From Candidatus Oscillochloris fontis (GTDB lineage Bacteria > Chloroflexota > Chloroflexia > Chloroflexales > Chloroflexaceae), in the NCBI RefSeq assembly GCF_004138135.1, contig NZ_RYFD01000035.1:1-45401 (forward strand): a stretch of 45,401 bases of DNA, written 5' to 3'. Within the stretch, counting starts at the first letter, position 1. Each line of letters begins with the position of its first letter. The notes under the pieces are model-generated. The model had not been told where the DNA came from. It worked only from the letters and a program-made list of their open reading frames with translations, and ran no database searches. Made by a program: the position numbers and the translations under genes. Positions 1 through 7,583 of the stretch are shown piece after piece.

Positions 1-107
1 TGACTGATTTCCCCTTCCATCAATGCGGACAACCCGGTTGCCGTCGTTTGACCGAAGGAGCTAATGAGATAATCACTATAGAGGTCGAACAGTTCATCGT
101 TTTTCAT
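1..107 (-). CDS. Transposase, N-terminal fragment (IS701-like), runs off the window
   Basis: The minus strand from the ATG at 105-107 reads about 35 residues beginning MKNDELFDLYSDYLISSFGQ and continuing to ...EGEIS at the window edge. This opening, with a short acidic N-terminus, a YSDYLISSFGQTTATGLS-type segment and a GEISHDQ-type segment expected next, is what I recall from IS701-like DDE transposases. No catalytic residue lies inside the window, so neither activity nor completeness can be judged. It reads away from the methyltransferase that follows and has no operon link with it. The family name rests on recognition of the N-terminus only. Confidence 0.6.
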   Translation of the reverse strand, partial: MKNDELFDLYSDYLISSFGQTTATGLSALMEGEIS

Positions 108-168
108 AGTTCAGATTGTAGCATATCCCTGATTTTCTGGGTGCGTAAGGTGAGCTAGGTAATTCATC

Positions 169-1080
169 CTACCCACGGCGTAACATACGCATGATACGCA
201 TAATCCGACCTGCTTCGATACGTTCGATGGTAGCCTTTAATTCATTGATCTGGGCGATCTTCTGAGCCAAATCCTGCTCAAGCTGCGCTGTATAGGCAAT
301 ATGCTCTGCGTTGAGCCGTTCGTACTGGGCTTGGGAATGAGCCTGAGTTTCAGCCTGAATCATCTGATGTAACTCAGTAAGATTCTGGGCATGTTGGTGT
401 AAGCCTTCGATCTGCTTGCGTTGCTCTACCGCTAGTTCACGCAGATCGGTATTAGCCTTCCAAAGCTCCCAAAAACGCCGCTCATAGTTGCGCACGATAC
501 GGTGCTGCGGCTCGCTGCTACGCCGGAACCGAATCGCCCATGGGGTGAGGAAACTGGCATCATAGTCTACATCGCGCACAAAGCCCTGGCGTGCAAAGAG
601 ATCGGCCCAGTATTCAATCGGATGCACATTACAGTGGGTGGCCTCTTTGAAGTCAAGCGGTGATGACGAGAAGAGAATATCGTCGCTATACTGGCAGAAG
701 TTGATCACCGCCTGCTCGGCTTCTGCACACGGCATGTGTTCGAGTACTTCAATACAGACAATCAGATCGTAACGCTGGCCGAATGGTTCGGCGATAGAGC
801 CAACCCGCATCAATGCTCGAATACTCTCAGGGGCACTGTTGATGGCATATTCAGAAATATCAATCCCCGCAACCTCAACCCCACGCAGATGCAGTTGCTC
901 AACCAATAAGCCTAGCGCACAGCCGGCATCAAGTACCCGCTTGGGCGCAATGCTGGATACAATCTGCTCCGCAATGCGGCCAAAGAAGGTCATCCAATGC
1001 TCATCACGACGATAGGGCAGACCACAACCAGTTGCGTAATAGTATTCGTCATAGATATTCTGCGGATTTGGATCGCTCAC
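169..1080 (-). CDS. SAM-dependent methyltransferase with C-terminal coiled coil
   Basis: A 303-residue protein. Residues 45-150 form a class I (Rossmann) methyltransferase core: motif I VLDAGCALG at 49-57, an acidic residue ending strand 2 (GIDIS), and a motif IV-like stretch ending in EVLEHMP, all typical of Methyltransf_11/23 proteins. From about residue 195 to 290 the chain is rich in Gln, Glu, Ala and Leu in a heptad-like pattern, predicting a long coiled coil, followed by a basic Arg/Met tail. Such domains occur in capsule and O-antigen clusters, where the enzyme methylates a sugar or caps a glycan chain. The exporter genes start just upstream in the same direction (about 20 bp gap), so a polysaccharide substrate is likely but inferred. 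The ATG at 1080 follows GAGTTGAATT, a weak ribosome site. Confidence 0.75.
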   Translation of the reverse strand: MSDPNPQNIYDEYYYATGCGLPYRRDEHWMTFFGRIAEQIVSSIAPKRVLDAGCALGLLVEQLHLRGVEVAGIDISEYAINSAPESIRALMRVGSIAEPFGQRYDLIVCIEVLEHMPCAEAEQAVINFCQYSDDILFSSSPLDFKEATHCNVHPIEYWADLFARQGFVRDVDYDASFLTPWAIRFRRSSEPQHRIVRNYERRFWELWKANTDLRELAVEQRKQIEGLHQHAQNLTELHQMIQAETQAHSQAQYERLNAEHIAYTAQLEQDLAQKIAQINELKATIERIEAGRIMRIMRMLRRG

Positions 1081-1102
1081 AATTCAACTCCTCTATGTGT
1101 TT

Positions 1103-2338
1103 TTATCCATTCTGCTGCCACCCACCAGGAATGGAGAATATACCATACCGCTCACGCGCATTATTGCTGTGGACAACCAGGGAATAGATACGATCATGAT
1201 GATCATACGTGTGCAGTTGGGTCGAATCGACGACTGCTGCGCTGATCCGGTAGTGTCCAGTGAGGAGTGGCAGATTCGGTATGCTATAGTCAATGCTGCC
1301 GGTGCCCTCAATCATTCCGATCTGAAACTGATCAAAACCGGTATTCGGCCCGGTCAGCCAGATTCCATTCTCCAGATAGATCCCGACTCCAAAAACCGGC
1401 CCCTGGATGGGTTGGTGGGCATGGTAGTGGATGCGGATGGTGAGGTTTTGGTGGGTGTGGAACGAGGCGCGTTCAAGGCCCGCAGCATCAAGCAACTGGA
1501 CGCCGGTAATCTCCACTTCGCGGGTACCGTGGCGGAGGGGGTTATCATCGGCGTCGGCGGGGCGAGTGGTATGACGTTCCGCCGCCAGACGGATCTCCTC
1601 TTGGCGGTTGACATTGGCGAGGTAGGCGTCAATCACTTCGCCTGCGGCCCCACTCGCTCGCATCTCGCCGTGATCTAGCCAGACGGCCACGTCGCATAGC
1701 GAGCGCACCACTTCGAGCGCGTGCGAGACGAAGATGATCGTCTTACCGGCGCGCCGGAAGCTGTAGATGCGCTCCATACACTTGCGCTGGAAGGCCTCGT
1801 CACCCACCGCCAGTACCTCATCGGTGATCAGGATGTCGGGGTCTACCGCTGTGGCCACGGCAAATGCGAGGCGGGTGTACATGCCCGATGAGTAGTGTTT
1901 GATCGCCGTGTCAATAAAATCGCCAATATCGGCAAAGGCGATGATCTCCGGCAGCCGCGCCGCCATCTGTTCGCGGCTCAGCCCCATGAGCGAGCCGTAC
2001 AGAAAGACATTCTCGCGCCCGGAGAGTTCGGGGTGGAAGCCGCTGCCCAGTTCGAGCAGCGCCGCGATGCGCCCACGTGTCCGCACGCTGCCACTGGTTG
2101 GTTCAAGGATGCGCGTCATCAGCTTGAGGATGGTGCTCTTGCCCGCCCCGTTGTGGCCCACTAGCCCCAGGCTCTGCCCCGGCTCCACACTGAAACTGAC
2201 ATTGCGCGTGGCCCAGAACTCCTCGCCGGAGGGGCGGCGGCTGAGTAAACCCGCTACGCGCTCCTGAATCGTGTCACGGCGATCCCGGTGCAGGATGAAG
2301 CGCTTCGAGACATTGTTGAATTCGATCACTGGTGCCAT
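1103..2338 (-). CDS. ABC transporter ATP-binding protein, Wzt-like polysaccharide exporter
   Basis: A 411-residue ATPase. The nucleotide-binding domain fills residues 1-240: Walker A GHNGAGKST at 61-69, signature YSSGM at 149-153 (the KpsT/Wzt variant of LSGGQ), Walker B ILITDE at 169-174 and an H-loop histidine near 205. Residues 260-405 form an extra beta-rich domain like the C-terminal carbohydrate-binding domain of Wzt, which recognises the finished glycan before export. Its ATG directly follows the TAA of the permease gene (TAAATG), so the two are almost certainly translationally coupled. The predicted role is energising export of an undecaprenyl-linked glycan. The family is certain; the glycan is unknown. 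Confidence 0.88.
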   Translation of the reverse strand: MAPVIEFNNVSKRFILHRDRRDTIQERVAGLLSRRPSGEEFWATRNVSFSVEPGQSLGLVGHNGAGKSTILKLMTRILEPTSGSVRTRGRIAALLELGSGFHPELSGRENVFLYGSLMGLSREQMAARLPEIIAFADIGDFIDTAIKHYSSGMYTRLAFAVATAVDPDILITDEVLAVGDEAFQRKCMERIYSFRRAGKTIIFVSHALEVVRSLCDVAVWLDHGEMRASGAAGEVIDAYLANVNRQEEIRLAAERHTTRPADADDNPLRHGTREVEITGVQLLDAAGLERASFHTHQNLTIRIHYHAHQPIQGPVFGVGIYLENGIWLTGPNTGFDQFQIGMIEGTGSIDYSIPNLPLLTGHYRISAAVVDSTQLHTYDHHDRIYSLVVHSNNARERYGIFSIPGGWQQNG

Positions 2339-4177
2339 TTAGATCTCTTCCCCAAACTTGCCGCTGGTGCGTTCAAAGACCCAGTAGCCCGCAACGAGGA
2401 TGACGAGGGCGGTGATACCCACGCGCAACATACTGGAGAGCGCGGGTACTGCCGGGGTCGGGATCTGACCCACCGCTACCGCCGCCCCATAGATGGTCTC
2501 GCGGTAGAACTCGATCAGCGAGGCCATTGGGTTGAGCCAACGGACTAAGCGCACGCCCAAGCCATCACCGAAGTTGCTCAACGGGTAGATCACCGGGGTT
2601 AGGAAGAACCAGATGTTGATCACGATCCCCACCAGATGCACCACATCGCGGAAAAAGACCGCCACCGCACCCAAGAACATGGCGATCCCGGCTAAGAGTG
2701 CCGTCTGCATGATGATCAGCACCGGGAGATAGGTCACGCTCCAGGCCAGATTCAGGTAGCCCAGGCTGCTCCACTGCACATAGGCGATCACCAGGAACAT
2801 CATCGGTAGCGAGAGGATAAAATTGACGAGGCTGGAGAAGACGCTGACGAGTGGTAACACCTCACGCGGGAAATAGACCTTCTTGATCAGCGCGGCGTTA
2901 TCAATAATACTGCGCGTGCCACCAATGATCGCCTCGGCGGTGTAGTTCCAGGGCAGCAGCCCGACGATGATGAAGACCGGGAATTGGGCGATGCCCCCCG
3001 GCATCAACACGCTGAAGACGACCACATAGACCAGCATCATGCCCAGTGGGGCGAGTTGGGTCCACAGGTAGCCCAGGGCACTGCCCTTGTAGCGCGTGCG
3101 CATGTCACGCATGACGAGGTTGCGGATCAACTCGCGGTAGGCCCAGATCTCCTGTACCTTCTCGGTTAGGCGCGCCGTGCGATCCACGGCAACCCCGGCC
3201 ACCCCAAAGAGCAACCCGAACACGAGGGTCAGGCCGATCAGTTGCAGGGTGTAGCGTGGTTCGGGGGTGGTGGGCAGGCTGGCGGCCACGCGCTGCACCG
3301 ATCCGGGCTGATCAACCAGGAAGGTTGCGTCATGGGTGCGGAGCAGGTAGCGTAGCGCGGCGTCAACTGCGCGCATGCGCGCAATCTCGCGGTTGCGCTC
3401 GATCAGTTCGGTATTGACCTTGAGATCATTCGCTGCACAGGTGAGCAAAGCCGTCTCACGAGTGGGATCTTCGGCAGTACCGCACCAGGCATCGAGCGTC
3501 GCATTGCGCGTATTGATCGCAAAGCGCCACAGGTCGTAGCGCGATTCGAGGGCACGCGCAATATCGAGCAACTCCTCGCGGGGCATGTTCTCTAAGGCGC
3601 GTGGCTCGGAGAAGGGTTCCAGATCGCGGGACATCGGGAATGCCTGGGTGCGCACAATCTCGCGCAGCAACAGATCAAACTCGTTCAGGCTGAGGGCTTG
3701 CTGATCGAGTGCTAACCAGAGTTCCCAACCCAACATATTACGCAGGATCTCGCGCCCACCGGCAGCGCGAATCTGGCGCGCCAACTCGGCGGCCCCAGCG
3801 TTGGCCAACGTCTGCGCCTCCGCCGCCGTCGGGGCCACCCCGCGCACCAGCACCGTACCGGGCGTTTCGCCGGGGATGAAGGTGACATCAAAGGTGGGCA
3901 GTCCCAACCGTAGCTCACGCCGCGCCAGCGCATTCTGGCGCAGAGTCTCAGCCGCATCACTGATGGCAACGTCTAGCCCGGTACGCGCCGGCCCGACGAG
4001 GCTATAGATCCCGCCATAGCGCTGCATATCAAACTGAGTCTGGGCGGTGGCGTAGTAGATTTCGGGTTGGGAGAGAATGCGCGGCATGGCCACGGCTAAT
4101 GCTCCAACGAGTGTTAGGAGCATCCAGATCCAGTGGTAGGAGCGCAGGTTGCCAGCAATAGACTTCAGGCCGGTCAT
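2339..4177 (-). CDS. ABC-2 permease (Wzm-like) fused to a Wzz-like N-terminal domain
   Basis: A 612-residue membrane protein in two parts. Residues 345-612 are a standard polysaccharide-export permease: an amphipathic start (LIRNLVMRDMRTRYKGSALG) and about six membrane spans. Residues 1-335 are not usual for Wzm: one span at about 15-33, a 270-residue extracytoplasmic region with helical and coiled segments, then a Pro-rich stretch (LPTTPEPR, 301-308) leading into a second span at about 310-330. That two-span, proline-flanked topology is the hallmark of Wzz/polysaccharide co-polymerases that set chain length. Typical Wzm proteins have about 260 residues. I infer one polypeptide combining length control and export. 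The ATP-binding partner abuts downstream. Confidence 0.82.
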   Translation of the reverse strand: MTGLKSIAGNLRSYHWIWMLLTLVGALAVAMPRILSQPEIYYATAQTQFDMQRYGGIYSLVGPARTGLDVAISDAAETLRQNALARRELRLGLPTFDVTFIPGETPGTVLVRGVAPTAAEAQTLANAGAAELARQIRAAGGREILRNMLGWELWLALDQQALSLNEFDLLLREIVRTQAFPMSRDLEPFSEPRALENMPREELLDIARALESRYDLWRFAINTRNATLDAWCGTAEDPTRETALLTCAANDLKVNTELIERNREIARMRAVDAALRYLLRTHDATFLVDQPGSVQRVAASLPTTPEPRYTLQLIGLTLVFGLLFGVAGVAVDRTARLTEKVQEIWAYRELIRNLVMRDMRTRYKGSALGYLWTQLAPLGMMLVYVVVFSVLMPGGIAQFPVFIIVGLLPWNYTAEAIIGGTRSIIDNAALIKKVYFPREVLPLVSVFSSLVNFILSLPMMFLVIAYVQWSSLGYLNLAWSVTYLPVLIIMQTALLAGIAMFLGAVAVFFRDVVHLVGIVINIWFFLTPVIYPLSNFGDGLGVRLVRWLNPMASLIEFYRETIYGAAVAVGQIPTPAVPALSSMLRVGITALVILVAGYWVFERTSGKFGEEI

Positions 4178-4198
4178 AATGTTCCTATTAGCATCCCG

Positions 4199-4476
4199 AT
4201 TTTAACGCAAAGACGCTAAGGCGCAAAGCCTTTAACATAGACTCCAAAGTAACTGTTCACGATGGAGGTAAACGGATTGCCACTCTTACCCAAAATGACA
4301 GGTTGACGCCAAGGCGCGAAGACGCAAAGATCGCAAAGATTGGGGTTGGTTCCCCAATACCATGCGTTGCGTCTTGGCGTCTTGGCGTCTTTGCGTCAAA
4401 ATCTTGATGTTCGGGGCAGTGTGAATAGTTACGACTCCAATCAAACCCTCTGCGTCCTTGCGCCTTGGCGTCAAAA
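4199..4476. repeat. Older palindromic repeat interrupted by a family A element (315-bp gene-free gap)
   Basis: The gap 4178-4492 holds no gene. It contains two nested palindromic repeats. The outer arms are 4199-4230 (AACGCAAAGACGCTAAGGCG) and 4448-4476 (complementary, ...CCTTGGCGTCAAAA). Between them lies a separate complete family A element at 4248-4432. The simplest reading is that a mobile palindrome jumped into an older copy of the same kind. Confidence 0.7.
4248..4432. mobile_element. Family A MITE-like element, copy 1
   Basis: A 185-bp element starting near GTAACTGTTCAC (4249) and ending GTGAATAGTTAC (4432), which are inverted copies of each other. Inside are complementary arms of GACGCAAAG/CTTTGCGTC-type repeats. 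It is flanked by the direct repeat GACTCCAA at 4240-4247 and 4433-4440, an 8-bp target duplication. It has no coding capacity, so it must be moved by a transposase encoded elsewhere. Confidence 0.8.
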
Positions 4477-4492
4477 GTAAGGCTCCACATCT

Positions 4493-6247
4493 TCACCCTC
4501 CGATCTCCAGCGTCTGCCCCGCGCCCAGATCTACCTCTACGCGCTGGTCGCCAAGCTGGAGCGTCAGCCCCGGCAAGGCCAGATCACTCGGATTATGCAG
4601 ACGGTAGCGCCCCGCCCCCAACGCTTCAATCTGCACCTGGGCCACCGCGTGTTGCCACGCGGCGATCTCGCTGAAGGGGGCCACCCACACCGCCGGGTTT
4701 TCGGCGGCAGCCTGCACCACCCGCTCCCAGGCAGCGCGTTGCTCTGGGCTGATCACCTCTTCGGTGTGCGCCCAGATGTCAATCATGCCACCCTGCTCCA
4801 CCGCGCGCTCGATCTGTGCCAGTGCCAGATCGGCGCGTTCGGGCTGCAAGTAGAAGTCGGGGCAGGCCAGCATGCGCCCCTCGCGCCCCGGCAACCAGCG
4901 GCAGCGCGATTCAGCGACGAGACCCGCCGCGTCGAGCGCGAAGAGGTTGTACTGGGCCTGGTCGCTCAGCCGGGTGACGGCGCTGATCCCGGCTTGCTCC
5001 AACGCCTCCCAGGATCGCTCGCTCATCCCGGCGCTGCTGCTCCACGGGAAGGCCAGCGCCTGGGCTGCGGGCACACCCGCCTCGCCAGCGATCTGGTTCC
5101 AGGTGGCTAGATCGCTCTGCCAAGTGGCCGCGTCCACATAACCACCATAGAAGTGGCTAAAGGTATGGCTCTGGATCTCGTGGCCCGCCCCGCGCAGGAT
5201 CGGCACCAGATCGCCAAAGTACCACGCCGGATCGCTCTGCACCGTTCCGTATGGGTCATCGGCGAACCAGGGGGTGCTACGCCAACGCTCGGCCAGCCAG
5301 CCATGCTCCGGGGTGGCCCACGTAAAGGTGGGGTTATTCATGAACTGCCGCCGTTCCACATTCCCCATGAGGAAGTTGTAGCCGGTGGCAAAATAGGTCG
5401 CCCGCACATCATAGCGGGCAAAGATCTGCATGGTGGTGGTGACGCCCTCGCGCATGCGCAGCCCACGCGCCAGCGGGTCTTGGTCGAAGTTGGGGTCGCC
5501 GAGCGAGCGCGAATGCACCAACCCGCCCATGGCGGTCTCCCAATCGAAGCTGAAGGCAACCGCAGCGCGGCGACCGTTGGGCCACGCGGCGATCTGGGGT
5601 TGGAGCGGATCTTCCGCCGCCAGATCAGCCAGATCCTCCCCGCCACGTTGCAGGTGCATGGCATCCAGGTAGAGGCGATCATCCGAGGCGGCCTCGATAC
5701 GCACGCGCAGGCTACGTGCATCGGGGGGGGCAACGAAACTGGCTTGCAGCGCCGACCAGCCGCGCAGATCGGGTGTCCAGAGGCGTACCGGCTGCCAGAT
5801 GCTGGCCGCCTCGGCGGTGGGAGTGCCAGCGGCGTTGTACCACTCGAAGACCAAGCGGGCGCGGGTGGGCGAACTCAGCGGCGAGTCGGTCAGTGCGAAG
5901 CCGCTGAAACAGTAGCGTTGCCCCGGTTCAACCGGGGTGATCGGGGTTTGTACCGCGTTGGCGATGCCGATCAGTTGCAGCGCCCGGCCATCGCCATCGA
6001 GATCGAAGCCCGCACCATCCACCGCTGGGCCACGCAGTTGCACGCCACCGGCGGCGCGGCTCCATCCGGCGGGCATCCCCGCCACCTCACCGGGGCTTGC
6101 GAAATCGTGGTTGGGCAGCAACTCAGCGGCGAGGAGCGGCACGTAGGCACAGCGGGCGATCCGCTGTTGCGTGAAGATCAGCACCCCCAGCATTCCGACC
6201 AGGATCGAAACCAGGGCCGCGCTGATCAAGATTCGTTTGGAGAGCAT
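4493..6247 (-). CDS. Membrane-anchored polysaccharide deacetylase (NodB-like)
   Basis: A 584-residue protein with an N-terminal hydrophobic segment (about 5-27) that fits a signal anchor or signal peptide. Residues 40-215 are a beta-rich, possibly carbohydrate-binding domain. Residues 225-530 hold the NodB homology fold: AVAFSFDWE supplies the catalytic and metal aspartate, then RATYFATGYN, and SHTFSH supplies the HxxxH metal site. The C-terminal 50 residues look like a small beta domain. Family members remove N-acetyl groups from extracellular glycans. It follows the exporter in the same direction after a repeat-filled gap, so action on the exported glycan is plausible. The specific substrate cannot be read from sequence. 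Confidence 0.82.
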   Translation of the reverse strand: MLSKRILISAALVSILVGMLGVLIFTQQRIARCAYVPLLAAELLPNHDFASPGEVAGMPAGWSRAAGGVQLRGPAVDGAGFDLDGDGRALQLIGIANAVQTPITPVEPGQRYCFSGFALTDSPLSSPTRARLVFEWYNAAGTPTAEAASIWQPVRLWTPDLRGWSALQASFVAPPDARSLRVRIEAASDDRLYLDAMHLQRGGEDLADLAAEDPLQPQIAAWPNGRRAAVAFSFDWETAMGGLVHSRSLGDPNFDQDPLARGLRMREGVTTTMQIFARYDVRATYFATGYNFLMGNVERRQFMNNPTFTWATPEHGWLAERWRSTPWFADDPYGTVQSDPAWYFGDLVPILRGAGHEIQSHTFSHFYGGYVDAATWQSDLATWNQIAGEAGVPAAQALAFPWSSSAGMSERSWEALEQAGISAVTRLSDQAQYNLFALDAAGLVAESRCRWLPGREGRMLACPDFYLQPERADLALAQIERAVEQGGMIDIWAHTEEVISPEQRAAWERVVQAAAENPAVWVAPFSEIAAWQHAVAQVQIEALGAGRYRLHNPSDLALPGLTLQLGDQRVEVDLGAGQTLEIGG

Positions 6248-6331
6248 CAGTCGTTATGGTTACGCTTCTGAGAAGCTGGGTATCTTGTCAAGCGCCCCAT
6301 TGTATCATACTCAGCTTGTGCTTCTGCGTTA

Positions 6332-6410
6332 GGGCATGTACAAAGTCACCTCCGGTGAGGGTTCGGGGGCGGCGAAGTCGCACTCGAACATTTTTTCTGT
6401 GTTGTTTTGT
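6332..6410. repeat. Family B element, truncated copy (R1)
   Basis: The sequence starts GGGCATGTACAAAGTCACCT and runs through the hairpin-3 part (GGGGGCGGCGAAGTCGC, mutated) into the T-tract and the first arm of the central stem (TGTGTTGTTTTG). It then stops, with no second arm or hairpin 1. The break at about 6410 coincides with the start of transposase-like coding sequence. It lies in the 418-bp gap 6248-6665. Confidence 0.65.
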
Positions 6411-6617
6411 AACGACGAGGAACAACAAGGCGTGTTGCGCGACACTGTCGCCCTCTTGCCCCCAGCTGTGCGCGTGATCGTGTTGGCCAATAGTGTGATG
6501 ACCAACCTTCCTGCGACGTGGCAGACCTACCCTATCGGCAGTCGGCGCATGGGGATTGAGACCATTGATTTGTGTATAATTGACACCATCAAAAAGTGGC
6601 ACCCTTTGAGGGGGTGA
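6409..6617 (+). pseudogene. Probable transposase remnant
   Basis: A plus-strand reading of about 70 residues (LFCNDEEQQGVLRDTVALLP..., then VIVLANS, then LPATWQTYPIGSRRMGIET) has no start of its own and is not followed by a full protein. The order of a LLPPAVRVIVLANS strand and an R-R-M-x-IE segment resembles the middle and C-terminal parts of IS4-like DDE transposases, with the catalytic aspartate replaced and the intervening sequence deleted. The family call is from memory of motif style and is weak. The rest of the gap holds no recognisable gene, only a TATAAT at 6575-6580 and a 20-codon frame from 6623 with a good ribosome site. Confidence 0.35.
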
Positions 6618-6665
6618 GGATCATGACGCACGTGTCAAACAGATTTGTCCCTTCTGAAACCATGT

Positions 6666-7268
6666 CTAAGCACGGAATGTGGTGATGCGCTCAACACGAT
6701 GACGATGATGTGGGTAGCCTGCTTCATCTGGGCGACCTAGCGCAATCATCGCCGTAATCGTGGCATGAGCGGGCAGGTTGAGTAAGGTCTTAACCTCTTC
6801 ATGCATAAAACCAAGCATTGCAGAAGTTGCGTACCCCATGCTTTGTGCTGCCAATACCAAGAAACCGAGGGCAATGTTGGACTGCGCATTGGCCCAGTTG
6901 GCGCGTTCTTCGATACTCATCTTGGCAAAGTTCTGGCGCATCCCTTCAGCTCGACTGCGAACCTGCTCCTCACCCATCCCCGGATGAACGGTCTCCTCCG
7001 CATGAGCCAGCGCATCCTCCATATCGCTATAGATCACGATCAGCGCCGGTGCTGCGGTTACCTGTGCTTGATCATAGGCAACCACCCGCAACTGCTGCTG
7101 AAGTTCTGCATTCTGGATGACCACAAAGCGCCAGGGCTGAACATTCATCGAACTAGGTGCCAGACACGTGAGCCGCAGGATTTCGTGCAAGTCAGCTTCA
7201 CTGATCGGTTCTGAGGTATAGCGGCGAATACTGCGACGGGCTTCGATGGCGTTGGGAACGGTTAGCAT
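6666..7268 (-). CDS. Nitroreductase family protein (FMN-dependent)
   Basis: A 200-residue protein of normal length for the family. The opening AIEARRSIRRYTSEPISEAD is the classic nitroreductase start whose Arg residues bind the FMN phosphate. APSSMNVQPWRFVVI at about 37-51 is the conserved Ser/Asn/Gln/Pro/Trp segment, and IALGRPDE near the C-terminus is the usual closing motif. These homodimeric enzymes use NAD(P)H to reduce nitro groups, quinones or related compounds; the physiological substrate is unknown. It is a single gene, bordered downstream by the transposase remnant and upstream by a family A element. Confidence 0.9.
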   Translation of the reverse strand: MLTVPNAIEARRSIRRYTSEPISEADLHEILRLTCLAPSSMNVQPWRFVVIQNAELQQQLRVVAYDQAQVTAAPALIVIYSDMEDALAHAEETVHPGMGEEQVRSRAEGMRQNFAKMSIEERANWANAQSNIALGFLVLAAQSMGYATSAMLGFMHEEVKTLLNLPAHATITAMIALGRPDEAGYPHHRHRVERITTFRA

Positions 7269-7341
7269 AGGATAGTTCCTTTATTATATGTGAATGTAAG
7301 CACAAGAAATCAACATGAGAAGTATACCACAACTGTATCGC

Positions 7342-7492
7342 GTAACTATTCACACGTCTCCTATCATCTCGGTTTTGACGCAAAGGCGCAGAGGCGCAAA
7401 GACTTCAAGAATATGCCCCCATCAAAACCTTTGCGTCTTTGCGCCTTTGCGTCAACCAGAGGTTTCTTTTACCCCCAAGTGTGAACAGTTAC
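7342..7492. mobile_element. Family A MITE-like element, copy 2
   Basis: A 151-bp element, GTAACTATTCACAC...GTGAACAGTTAC, with perfect 8-bp flanking duplications TGTATCGC at 7334-7341 and 7493-7500. Internal complementary arms read TTGACGCAAAGGCGC and GCGCCTTTGCGTCAA. It accounts for most of the 315-bp gap 7269-7583; the remainder holds the promoter of the next gene. Confidence 0.85.
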
Positions 7493-7506
7493 TGTATCGC
7501 GTAGTC

Positions 7507-7535
7507 TGGACAGCACCCGACGCCCGTGCTATAGT
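7507..7535 (+). promoter_or_regulatory. Sigma-70-type promoter for the degenerate CHAT gene
   Basis: TGGACA (7507-7512), a 17-bp spacer and TATAGT (7530-7535) form a good housekeeping promoter about 50 bp before the ATG at 7584. The -35 box begins 7 bp beyond the right target duplication of the family A element, so that insertion directly borders this promoter. Confidence 0.55.
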
Positions 7536-7583
7536 CCGGGGTGCTGAACGAGGGCCGCGAACTGAGAACAAGCGTGGTGCGCG

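Noticed and set aside
1097-1678. Plus-strand frame opposite the ABC ATPase C-terminus
   Set aside because: Shadow of the Wzt-like gene; the Walker and signature motifs on the minus strand are decisive.
5153-6271. A 372-codon open frame on the plus strand opposite the polysaccharide deacetylase
   Set aside because: It is a shadow of a GC-rich coding strand. The minus-strand protein has conserved NodB motifs; the plus reading is low in hydrophobic patterning and rich in Gly/Arg/Pro.
6623-6685. Short reading frame with a strong ribosome site (GAGGGGGTGAGGATC before ATG)
   Set aside because: Only 20 codons, overlapping the end of the nitroreductase gene on the other strand, with no recognisable content. 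It may be the leader of something deleted.
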